Assembly (NCBI GenBank): GCA_036345935.2
Contig: JADWOT020000009.1
Location: 6,529,381-6,593,380 of the forward strand
Reading direction: 5' to 3'
DNA length: 64,000 nt
DNA from: Taenia hydatigena
Lineage: Eukaryota; Platyhelminthes; Cestoda; Cyclophyllidea; Taeniidae
The notes below the pieces were generated by a model. The model was not told where the DNA came from and made no database searches. It worked only from the letters and a program-made list of their open reading frames with translations. The stretch's first letter is position 1, and each line of letters starts with the position of its first letter. Both the position numbers and the translations under genes were made by a program. Below are positions 54,052-64,000 of this stretch, piece after piece.

Positions 54052-54545
54052 GAGCGTCATCCCCGACGCACCCCTTGGTGCACCTCCCGCGTTAGCCATC
54101 ACAACATACTCAGTACTGCAGCAAGCACCCACGAGCTAACCATGCCAGTCGCCGACATTCGACGCGATTGAGGCGATGCTTGACACCAATGTCAGTGATC
54201 CCTCTTGACAGTGCATTGCACTTCGAGTTTCGTCTGGCTTGGAAACAATGTTCGGAATAAGTGGTTCTGCCGACCATCAGTATGTCCGTAGGGGGCGTTA
54301 GTACGCCGATCTCCTTAAGCAAGTATATTAGGGGTAACCTTTGGAACGAAACTTTCCAGGCGGTCCATGGCTAGTGTCGCTTCAGTTGTTGATAGCTTTC
54401 TTGTAGAACACGGAGATGGGTTAGATGCCGGAGGTGGACGTCGTTTTTGGCCCGTCCGTAGCACATGCACTTCTTTCGCACCACTGCAACATGCCGCAGG
54501 TGATAGAGATCGGGATGAAAACCCTATAGAGTCGGGTCCGCTTTC

Positions 54546-54557
54546 CGCTGCCACCAA
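54546..54557 (-). other. primer-binding site, tRNA-Leu-like
   Basis: The minus strand reads TGGTGGCAGCGG, one or no base after the LTR end (a T precedes it). It is complementary to CCGCTGCCACCA. From memory, animal tRNA-Leu with AAG/UAG anticodon ends CCGCTGCCA plus CCA. The relic at 6678 keeps the variant TGGCGGCAGAGG. Confidence 0.7.
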
Positions 54558-54891
54558 TGTAGCGTCCCGAGGCTCCCTTAAGGCAAAAGAAGGCAAAGTG
54601 GCAGGATAGAATATATATATATTCACCGGACAGAGGGAAAACGGCTGCTGGCGTGGCCCAGAGGCCAGCCCACGCAGCTAGGGCAATATGGCCACCTCTG
54701 TGACCTTGACAGAAAACGGCAGCACAAACAGATAAAGTACTACAGTAGTCATAACAAACAAAGTACTACAATGAGGACTAAGAAAGCGGCTTCTCTCAGC
54801 TTCGGGGAAATCGAGACTTGAATTATGTTCCCAACTCTCGCCTATAAGGTGCATTTATAAAAATATAAGCATTGCAACGTTCGCTGACAGT

Positions 54892-55046
54892 GTAGCTCTG
54901 AGGTCTGGTTAAGGGTCACCCTGTTGGCCATTGTAACCTCGCTAGGTGGGCTGATCTCTATTCCACGCCAGTAGTCCCAATCTTTTCTGTAACCGGGCGT
55001 ATATGTGGTGCCTTCCTTTGTTCTAAGGAGATTCTAACGTGCTACA
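54892..55046 (+). repeat. strongly diverged LTR-like fragment
   Basis: TGTAGCTCTGAGG...CTACAC with the family-like middle TTGGCCATTGTAACCTCGCTAGGTGGGCTGATCTC in matching order. Similarity is low, so it is probably an old copy. Confidence 0.35.
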
Positions 55047-55512
55047 CTGCTAAATGCTAAGAACGCGAGAATGTTCCCCGACTAATAGTGGTTTAAATAC
55101 GAATGATTGATAGATACTATCTGTACAAACATAGAAGCGAAGTCCAAATGCAAATGAACGACTAGCTATTATTGACACTGGCTACAAAACAGTCATTGTA
55201 ATGCAAAAAACACCAAAGTCTGGTGATGCATGTCTTAAAGGAGGCATTTTAAAGACACGAAAAGAAACAAGTATTAAAGAATTAACTCAAATGTTTAGTG
55301 GGTTCCAAATACCTCAGACGATTTTCGCAAAAATTAGCACTTGACTTATCGAAATTCGGTTTATAGCCCAGGTGACGAATCTTAATATGGTACTGAGAAA
55401 ACCGTAATAATGAGGGTAGGACAATCTCAAATTGCACTCTCATTAGTGGATTGTCACCCAATTGGATAGTAAATACGGTATTCTCCCCTTTTCAGCCTGG
55501 ATAGTTTGTATC

Positions 55513-58500
55513 ATGTCTTCGATAGACGATGCTGGTAACTTTCTTTATTAGAGATTTTAGTCAGCATATAATTAGTAATCTCAGCGTTGTAGTAGCTGTC
55601 TCTAAACTCAGTCTTGTTGAGTAGGAGCGACGTAACTACCCTTCTCTTCTGTATTGTGCTGCTAGGCACGTTTTTACGTTGGAGTGCTGTTGTAAATAGT
55701 GATTTACAAAGTCCGAAAAATCCAAATGTCATTTTTTTTTAATTTTAGAACTGATCCCTGATGTTTTGGAGCAGAAGCCAGTTGTACAGGATTTGACGGC
55801 GAATACGGTTATTATTGATGGCTGCCCTGTTGTTGGAAAGGAAAAAGCTGATCTGTTGAAAAATGTCCTGCTAAAAAAATTTTCAGTCCATGATGAGATC
55901 GTCTTTAGCAGTTTGCCATCGAATGATGAGGGGCAAACTCGTGGATATATGTTCATAACCTATGCCTCACCTGAAGGAGCTGCCAAAGCCGTAAACGAAA
56001 TGAATAATTTTGCGCTTGATAAGGCTCATACGCTTCTTGTTACAAGCCTCTCAGATTTTTCAAAGTGTACAAGTACTCGCAAACAATGGGTCCCTCCTGA
56101 GAAAAAGCCTTATCATGACGTGGGCAATTTACGCAGTTGGCTACTGAATGAATTCGCTCGCGACCAATTTGCATTGCTTCATCAAGATGGTGACAAGTGC
56201 TCCATCTTCTGGCATACAAACTCTGAGGAAATTCTCGTTGAACAACGGGATGACTGGTCGGAGGGTTGGATTCATTGGTCTCCGTATGGCACCTATCTTG
56301 CCACCATGCACTCACAAGGCGTGATTCTTTGGGGCGGAGATAAATTTGAACGAGTCGGTAGATTTGCGCATCGTGATGTTGGAATGCTTGATTTCTCTCC
56401 CAACGAAAAGTAATTCAAAATTATGAGTCTAATTTGTTTGTAACTGAATAATTCATTCTGAATGAATAGTTGGAAGTTAAATCTGGTTTGTATGTTGTCA
56501 CATTTGTTGACTTCGCCCGTATCTTAATGCTAGAATGTTTTTACTGATCCCTTCCGACACCAGTGGCTGTTTTGTAGTACTTTTAAGTTCTCTCACTTTC
56601 TTACTAGTTTTTGCATTGCTACTGTCTTTTCACCACAGATTCATGGTGACGCTGAGTCAGAATGCCGAGGCACGCGAGAAGCAGAACGCCTCATTATGCG
56701 ACATGATTGTTTGGGATGTGCGCAAAGGCACAGCTTGTCGCAACTTCTCCGGTTCCATAACCTCCTGGCCGACTTTCAAGTGGTCTCACGACGATGCCTT
56801 CGTGGCGACCTTACAGGGTGGTAAAATCTATGTTTATGAAACGGAGTCATTCAAGTTGTTGGACAAAAAGCCTATCGTCATGCCCGTCAGTATTAATGAC
56901 TTTGCTTGGTCTCCAACTGATAATATCATATCTTTCTGGACTCCGGAAACCAACAACACGCCTGCAAGGTCAGTTTCGATTAATGGTCATTGCTCTAGTT
57001 TATAATAGTCTGCACGAGGGTGTGTTTTGCTTTCCAAAGCGCTTTTCATTACTACTCCGCATTCTCTTGCACCTTAGTATTGTTCTCTGAAAGATTCAAC
57101 AGCTGTTGTTTCGGAAATTTGTGCTTTTAGTTGCCATTTCACTTGTTGTGTTGATGGTTACTTTTGTTAACTTTGCCACATGTGGTGTTTCCGTTTGCAT
57201 AGGGTTGCCCTCATTTCCATTCCTACGCGCAAAGAGTTGTGCACTAAGAATCTGTTCTCAGTGGCTGAGATTCAATTACTTTGGCACCCTCAGGGTGACT
57301 TCCTCTGTGTTCAAGTTCTCCGTTGCAATAAGAAGAAAATTGAGGATGGCCAAGTGAAGTATCTTGTAAGTTTTATTTTTCATGTGATCTTTATTGACGC
57401 AGCCTTGATATTATGCGCACTAACTTTTGGGGGCCGTGGTAGTAATTCATACTGCGATTTGCCCTGGACTCGGCTCTTATCAAAACGAGTTTGTCTTTTC
57501 CAGGGTCCTACGGACTGACTCATTAATCTTGCCTTTTTTGAATAGGGTACATTCGTGAACTTTGAGATCGTGCGCATGCGCGAGAAGCTCTATCCAATCG
57601 ACCAGGTTTCCGTGAAGGACGCCGCGTCGGTGACCTGCTTCGCCTGGGAGCCCACTGGCAGTCGCTTTGTGTACATAGCCACGGATAATACTGGAAAAAT
57701 TACTATCCCCCTATACGAGTTAACGAAGTCCGGTAAAGTCAGTGAGGTAAGCACCTTCGACAGAGGAAACTCCCGGCTTAACGAACTGCGATGGTCACCA
57801 AAAGGGTCCACATTTGTCGTTGCCAACCTACGAACGTGAGTAACGCCGATGGGGTGAAAATCGCCTTGAATTTTTTTTTTTTAAATTGGCATACGCCATA
57901 TTTTTATCCTATCTGGCTTTTAAATATTCGTCAAGTATGGTTCAATTTTGACATTGCGCAGGTTCCCACCCATATTACTGAATTGTGTTTCCATAAAATG
58001 AATCGGGGTTTATTTGCAAAGACAGGGCTGATGCAAGCATCGAGTTTATTGATGCGAACGACTGCCAATCGGTGGCAAAGGTGGAGCACCCAATGGCCTG
58101 TGAGCTGCACTGGGACGGGACAGGTCGATACCTTGCATCAGTAGTGACCTGGTTCAAGCAGAAATCGGATAACGCTGTATGGTTCTGGAACTCCGTTGGT
58201 CGACCGCTCTACCAGAAAATGGTCACCGGCCTCCACATCTTCGCCTGGCGACCCTTTCCTCCAACTCTCCTTTCTCCCGAGCAGATTCACGTTAGTCTCA
58301 TTCTCCTTTCCCTCCTCATTGGTAATCTCAAGACGACTGACAGGTCTTTTATAGGCTATAAAAAAGAGCCTGGCTAGCAAGTACTCGGCACAGTTTGATG
58401 CCGAGGACAAGATGCTTGCATCGAAGGCCAGCCGTGAGGTAATGGAGCGACGCAAGAAGCTCACCTCAGAATTCACCGATTGGCGAACTGGCTTGCTTTC

Positions 58501-58789
58501 ACGCCACTCTGCCGACAAGGCAAAACGCGACAAGCTTCGTGGTATGTTTTCATGTACTCTCAGGCCACCTACCCTTCTTGATTCTAATGAAATCTATAAA
58601 ACCAGAGTTTTGATGGTTTTAGTACTAATTAATTTAAAGGCGGTGTCACTGCTATTGTCAAATAGTAATAATGTCCGGTTTTTCATTACTTGAGGCATCG
58701 ATACGGAGAAGCAAGTAGGTGAGGAGACAGAGGAAGAATTGGAATTCCTTGTGAAAACTTCCAGGGTGGTGGTCCGACGCGAGCCTTAA
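55513..58789 (+). CDS. EIF3B: eukaryotic translation initiation factor 3 subunit B
   Basis: Scaffold subunit of eIF3, which recruits the 40S ribosome to mRNA; it has an N-terminal RRM followed by a WD40-like propeller. Exons: 55513-55534, 55749-56409, 56639-56968, 57203-57365, 57546-57835, 58026-58290, 58355-58541, 58695-58789 (TAA). All junctions keep phase; the total is 2013 nt, 670 residues. The start is the ATG of MSSIDDA in a 22-nt exon. Matches to the human protein include TRGYMFITYASPEGAAKAV (RRM), HWSPYGTYLATMHSQGV, LWGGDKFERVGRF, FKWSHDDAFVATL, NFEIVRMREK, FAWEPTGSRF, PPTLLSPEQI and a C-terminal basic helix with ERRKKL. It is shorter than the human protein (814) mainly because the acidic N-terminal extension is absent. 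It is convergent with LIPT2. Confidence 0.95.
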
Positions 58790-59241
58790 TCATTTGCACA
58801 CCACGCCTTTCTTCGTGCTTTCGTGGGTATCGCGATCCTCCCTCTTCCTGCCATTTATGTTAAATAACACCATCAGGACGAAACCGTGTTTCTTTTTGCG
58901 TATGCTAGTCGTGTTTTATTTTGTCGCCTCTAACCGCCGGTATGCGAAAGAAATGCACCAATTTAGAGCAGCAATTGGATGAGAGGTGTCCATAAGGTTA
59001 TTCCCGACGAAAGTTTTTACATCCTTAGCTATTGTTTCGTGTGTAGAGAAGAGGGAGCGGTGAGCCCTGATCCTACGCTTTGCGAGGAAAATGCAGCGGT
59101 TGATCATTGTGAGGTACACTGGCATCATAGAACCTATTTATCACTCAGAGATCGATGATGCATTGCTGGGGAGGAGAAGGGGCGCGGGTTAAGGAACAAG
59201 TGCATACAGACAGGTGGTTTTGTTTATAGAACAGCTAGGCA
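58790..59241. other. spacer between convergent EIF3B and LIPT2
   Basis: 452 bp holding the two 3'UTRs. TTTATT at about 58914 could be the minus-strand poly(A) signal of LIPT2. No gene is seen. Confidence 0.45.
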
Positions 59242-60304
59242 TCACGGAAGTGGGGGCGGTGTGACCTCAGCTGCTTGGAAGGTTTTAGTTCTAAAGTCGG
59301 CATCTGCAAGGATGCATCGAATGACTTCGTCCAAGGGAATTGATCTGTCTTCTCCTATGAAGCTTGAATAGGCGCACTCCAAGTCGCCTTGATGATTGAA
59401 AAGATTCGAAAATAGTCGTTCTGAGAGCTTCGGGGCCACCTCAGCAGGGGTGATTCTCGTTCCGATAGCGGATTCCAACGACGTCATCTTGCAGTCGGAA
59501 AGGCCACACGGAGTAATTTTGTCAAACCATTTGAGTGGGTCCGTTGTGCAATTCAGACCAACACCATGGTGGGTCACGTTGCGAGTGCGGTGTATACCTA
59601 GACGCAAAAAACGGTAGATGAAACAAAAAAACGACTGTAAAACCGAGGTGATTAGGAAAAGATATAATTTTGTAGTGACTAACGAATAGGTTAAACAGAA
59701 TGGCAGGCAGAGGACATGAACAATAATGGGAGTAAAGGTCGATCGGTGAAGCCTTACAAACGCCTCATTGACATACCAATAGACATTATTTTATTGTGCC
59801 TGTCTAGCCAAACACCGGTAGCAGCAGTTAACTCAGGAAACAGAACGCTTCCCTTGGAAAAGGTGTTGTCTCGAAATCCTCGGCAAACTTCATAACCTGA
59901 CTGCTCCAGAGCATTGATGAACCACTTTAAACCTTTACCAGCCATCTCTGGCCCTCGGAGATTGATGATCGGGTAGGCCACAAGCTGACCAGGTCCATGG
60001 TATGTAATCAAGCCACCACGGTTAGTTCTGGTGTAAAATGCGCACGATAGTCATCAGAACAAATTAGATTTACTAACTTAATAAATTGAGCGCCGTATCT
60101 TTGTAGCTCTTCTTGTTGCTCTTGAGTGTAGGACTTTGAACGAATCCCAACGGTATACACTGGATTATGCTCCAGCATCAGAATAGTGTAAGCCGGACAT
60201 TTGTTTCCGGGTCGACAGTTAAGAGCAACTAAACTCTCTTGGAGTTTAAGGGCACAACTATAGTCAATTCGACCCAGAAACCAACTTCTTATAATTACTG
60301 GCAT
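59242..60304 (-). CDS. LIPT2: octanoyl-[ACP] transferase (LipB family), mitochondrial
   Basis: Transfers octanoyl from mitochondrial acyl-carrier protein to lipoyl domains, the first step of lipoate synthesis. Three minus-strand exons: 60304-60078, 60027-59777 and 59597-59242. Phases agree (2, then 1), giving 277 residues. The start is the ATG of MPVIIRSWFLGRIDY; the open frame extends seven codons upstream without an ATG. Family blocks are LMLEHNPVYTVGIRS, NRGGLITYHGPGQLVAYPI, TGVWLDRHNKIMSIG and NVTHHGVGLNC, with the catalytic-region cysteine and lysine placed at ITPCGLSDCKMTSL. It is about 45 residues longer than human LIPT2, mostly at the C-terminus. A mitochondrial presequence is not obvious. 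The gene is convergent with EIF3B. Confidence 0.93.
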
Positions 60305-63300
60305 TGGGAGGCGGCTCCAACACACAACTTTGAATCAACCGCTTACGTCTTTATTGGTTTGTTAATCCTGTTGTTTCGGAAAGTAGCATTCCTCAGTTCT
60401 GGTTGGTTCACAATGCTATGCCATGCATAGTGTGACCTGTCTAATCACTAGTAGGGTTTGTACAAGCCACGCGACAACAGGGTTGTATCAATTGTAGGCA
60501 GTCAGTCGATATGCTACGTTGAAAGTTTTATGTACTAACTAGTTAAAACCTGTTTTACAGAACCGTCAAGTGCAAGGTAGTGACCGCGCAACTTCTGTGT
60601 ATGAATTGAGCATTTTTCTTAAAGTTAAACCTAGTAGGGGAGATTAATCTTATTTAAGGGGATTCGAGTGTTATGAATTAATCATGTTTGCTTTGAACAT
60701 GTTGGGTCCTTTTGCAGTAACTAGATAAACTCACACAAACCTCCCAGAAACAATCAGTTGTATGCAATTTCACAATAACACTATGTTAATCCTAACAACT
60801 ATCAATTGTTAATACAGGCTTTGGTTGTTGCGTAATGCGCTTGTGGGAGGCCTCGGTGTATACAGATTTTTTAGTGCCCCTACTACTTTGGACCTATTTT
60901 AACAAAGTTTATAAATCTGCTCTGGGATCGACATAATACCATAGATATCACGTAGTTGTTGAATCTGTAACATTGGGCATTTTGCGTCTTAATTTTCTTG
61001 AGCAGGTCATTTAATAACTAAATCAGGAAACGGAAGTCAATGAAGCTCCAGTGTGTGCGTTGTTTTTCCTACAATGGCACCCCATTCTGGCTTCTCTTAT
61101 CCGGGCCGCGTTTGTACTATCATTCCAACGAGACCTGACGTGCAGCAGTACCCTGATATTTGTCTATTCGTCCTACGCACTTCTCACTACCAAACATTTA
61201 AAACCTTCACGTGTTCGATGCAAGCACTTATCTTTTTGAGTTGACTGATTTGTTAGTGAAATCGCCGTTCGATCTCAGGATTGGGGTTCAAAACCCTGTA
61301 ATATACACTCACGAAATTTTTAAGGTAGCGTGGGGCTTATGGCGAGCCCCTTCGTTTTGTGTTCCTTATGCATTGTTCATAGCTTTCTAATTGATACAAC
61401 TTACATAGCTCACGTCAAATCTGATCTGAATGATTTGCGATCCAATGCCCACATGATTTTGGACCTAGCTAAATACCTTGCAAGTCCTACAGAATGCAGC
61501 CATCCCTTCGGGTGAACCGGCTATCCGATGTCAGCATTAAAATAGTTAGTTTTTCGTTCATCAGCAGAAGTTAATGGGTGGCCTGCTCCTGCTATGTATT
61601 CTCAAACCCGCAGGTGGTTGGTCGCAATGGTCTGTCTTTCAACCGCGCAGCATTTTTAATCTCATACGGATGTGACCTTATAACTCCTGAAGACTCCGTG
61701 AGGTTCTGTTATCATTTTTGTTGTACCTAACTAGAAACCGTTCCTATCGCTAATCGAGCTCATCAGAATTCTAAAAGCATTCTGATACCACGGTAAGTCT
61801 TTGTGCTGCCACTTTTTTGCGCCATAATTTTGTTACCGGCCTGTTTGCCGCCCTCTCCAAGAAGCAGTGACGATTTCAAAACCTTTAGATGCTCATTTTC
61901 AACAGATTGTAGATACGTACGTAACTTCGTTTCGTTTCGTTATTGCGCTTGCTTTAAGGTCAACAGCTGTGTTGATGTGTTGCAGATTTGCTTCGAAATT
62001 TAAAAAAATGTTGCTGCCATTAATTTTTCTTACGATTTTTAGGAGTTTGTATCGTCTCGATAATCTGAAAATCAGTGTTTTGTTTTTCAAGCTCCTTTTA
62101 ATTGAATTGGGTGGGCAGAACTCGAGTTCTTGTCTCCAATGTTTTCTTGTGTTTATGGATGCGTAATAATAAAGGAATTGGGCTCGCGAACTTTAAACCA
62201 ATAGAAAATTTTTCAACATGGTCACAGGTCATCATCGGTTCCTTAGGTGTAGCCGTACCTGCTCACGTGCATAAGCCAAGGTCTTTCACCGTCCAAAGAA
62301 ATAAATGCATTTAATAAATCTGCCTTGAAGTACTAAGTTCTCTGAATTTTGGCTCAGTGTCGTGCATGGGAGGGGCGGATTCGTCAAAAAAGTACGGGCT
62401 CAGGCGCGGTGTGAGGAGCTAGGCCCTTAGATTTTCTTGCCTTCATCGACAGGTCGCATACCCATTAAATCCCAGAAGCAAAAGACTAGCAAAACTCCCA
62501 TACTACCACAACAGTATGGCAGTGTGACTACTCCTGTTCTGTTCCATCGAAATCATTTCACTAGTCTAGTAATTAATGAAAGATTTTTAAGTTTCTTCAA
62601 ATCGTAAAACGTTGAAGCATTGATTATGCTTGAATTGTGGTCCTAGCGCCAATCAGCTAAGCCTTTCCCTCGAGCAGTAAATAAGCCTCACAGCTCTCCA
62701 ACCAGAAATTTACTGAAGACAAACTTCTGGTCTTGATGGGGAATTCTAGGATCCACCCCATGCTTAAGCCATCTCTCCTGAAGGGATATGTCTACAGGCT
62801 GTATAGAACACTTTCAAATCGGGCTAAGATATGCAACAGTACAACACCATCAATTAGTCGTCTAGTGCACAAAAGGGAAATTGACACAAGTAAAGTAGCA
62901 GGCGAGGTGTACCGTTTAAAGTATTTAATTCGTTACTTTGCACAAGGTTTATAGCATTTTCGAAACATAAATTTGTGGGTGAGATGTATGGGGCTGGGCA
63001 CCCATGATGTTTCGTTAAAGAAGCACAAAATACATTTTGATTACGATGTAGGCAACTATCAGCCAGCTGACAGGGAAGGCTCTCGAACTAACCTTTATTT
63101 GCCCAGTAAGTCCTCTGGGTAGCGCGCTTTGCATCCGAAAACTGCACCTCTTCATTTTAGGGCATTCCACCTCTCAGCGACATTTCTCCGGTAAGCGTTC
63201 CCTTTGATGTAGGACAACACTTCATCATATACCTGCTCTGCATCAAGCTCCTCAACTTTTTTTAGGCAGGCAAAAATTTGGGCATCGCGAAAGGTAGTAA

Positions 63301-64000
63301 GAATGTTCTTTCCAACTTTACCGTTTGTTTACTTAGAAGCTGTGTTCGGTTAGGAAAGTCTCTTTCTCCAAAGCATTGCTTTGACTTTGAGCTATCGGGT
63401 CATGAACGTGACGGTAGAATACTTTAACTTTGGCATCACGTAAGGGATTATTCTTTATCTAAGTAGGGGATTAACAAAGGGCATTTATTTAAGCACTAAG
63501 TAAATATACCGATAAAGTCCCGATCTCATCAATCTCAAGTCCAGGTATTAAGAGATTTAATTATTTAAACAGTCTACGGATTTTAAAATCCATCGGCCTG
63601 AATTATTTCGACGGCGAGAATAATGAGCCATTCCTCTTAGAGCAGAGGAATCAAAAGACACAACTGTGCAAGCTTTCATCGTAAGTTTACGATCGCCGTC
63701 CCTGTTGGGATTGACGATGAGTTGACAGGAGGCAAAGCCCAATCGCACCTGACAGCTCAGGTGGCGAGTCTATTGGTCGCGTTTTCCTGCACCAATTGTG
63801 GTGTAGAATTAGTATCATTTGCATATCTTAGACCCACGTAGTTATCATGCGCACATGTGGAAAAAGATTCCAATTTCATTCTGTATAAAAATGCGGAGTG
63901 CTTACATTAGCGCAAGCCAAAGGGGAAAAAAGAGAAAACTTCCGAGTACGCATCCCATCGCTCTTCTCACTGACGCCTTTCATATAAGTCAATTTGCTAT
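60305..64000. other. right-end stretch without recognised genes
   Basis: Only short open frames (under 100 codons), none with recognisable motifs or coordinated splice signals. The LIPT2 promoter should lie just right of 60304. No tRNA or rRNA was recognised. Confidence 0.4.

Larger units (their letters stand above)
53847..54744 (-). mobile_element. complete short non-autonomous LTR retroelement (TRIM-like), young
   Basis: Total length is 898 bp: two direct 187-bp LTRs (53847-54033 and 54558-54744) that look identical base for base, around a 524-bp interior. LTR ends are TGTAG...CTACA. The host 5-mer GTAGT occurs immediately outside both ends. Read on the minus strand, the interior starts one base after the LTR with TGGTGGCAGCGG (primer-binding site) and ends with a purine run against the other LTR. 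The only interior frame with a good start context encodes MDRLESFVPKVTPNILA and stops, perhaps a truncated gag start. No protease, RT or integrase is present, so mobility would need enzymes from another element. Confidence 0.9.
53683..54770 (-). repeat. older LTR interrupted by a young element
   Basis: The left part (53683-53846) begins GAGTAGCGCTTCG and runs to AAACCGGTAGT. The right part (54750-54770) continues CATAACAAACAAAGTACTACA. Joining them across one copy of GTAGT restores a normal family LTR, as at 4990-5028 where CGGCAGTCATAATAAACAG is uninterrupted. The break is exactly the insertion site of the 898-bp element. Confidence 0.85.

Noticed and set aside
53746..54626. Minus-strand frames of 79-128 codons across the LTR element (SFALREPRDA and similar, also at 6901-7207)
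   Set aside because: They run through LTR sequence and recur at every copy because the repeat recurs. They are not host genes.
1..64000. CRISPR arrays, operons, bacterial mobile elements
   Set aside because: Introns, animal gene families and poly(A) signals show eukaryotic nuclear DNA, and no regularly spaced repeat array was seen.

Overview
This window is eukaryotic nuclear DNA from a metazoan. Its protein genes are split into many small exons by spliceosomal introns, some only 33-100 bp long. They encode animal-type proteins: a ROR-family receptor, ABHD16A, an ACSL1/5/6-type acyl-CoA ligase, PGLS, eIF3B and LIPT2. The very divergent ROR-like receptor, the intron style and the retroelement relics suggest a flatworm (Platyhelminthes), perhaps a cestode. 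That assignment is inference; no single sequence here proves it.

Layout. 0-3.6 kb: minus-strand exons of one small and one large multi-pass membrane protein, neither recognised. 4.2-7.4 kb: LTRs and internal remnants of one short LTR-retroelement family. 8.0-12.8 kb (+): a nearly complete long-chain acyl-CoA synthetase in 16 exons. 12.8-22 kb: 3'UTR, then no convincing gene. 22.0-28.6 kb (+): ABHD16A phosphatidylserine lipase, nearly complete. 29.3-30.5 kb (-): complete four-exon 6-phosphogluconolactonase, convergent with ABHD16A. 31-37 kb: two solo LTRs and a decayed Gypsy-type gag/pol relic. 38.2-52.9 kb (+): ROR-like receptor (Ig, Frizzled CRD, kringle, TM, kinase) whose kinase domain looks degenerate. 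Two small candidate genes lie antisense in its introns, one NDUFA1-like. 53-54.8 kb: unidentified minus-strand exons, then a young 898-bp LTR element nested in an older LTR. 55.5-58.8 kb (+): complete eIF3B. 59.2-60.3 kb (-): complete LIPT2 octanoyltransferase. 60.4-64 kb: nothing recognised.

Functionally the genes are unrelated housekeeping and signalling genes: fatty-acid activation, lysophospholipid metabolism, pentose phosphate pathway, translation initiation, lipoate synthesis, Wnt-type receptor. I see no operon-like co-regulation. Exon boundaries were chosen from GT/GC...AG signals, preserved reading phase across each junction and remembered similarity to human homologues. No alignment was run.

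The most original structure is a compact non-autonomous, TRIM-like LTR retroelement family. At 53847-54744 it has two LTRs identical by eye, a 5-bp target duplication, a tRNA-Leu-like primer-binding site and a polypurine tract, but almost no coding capacity. At least four solo LTRs in the window carry exact or near-exact 5-bp duplications.
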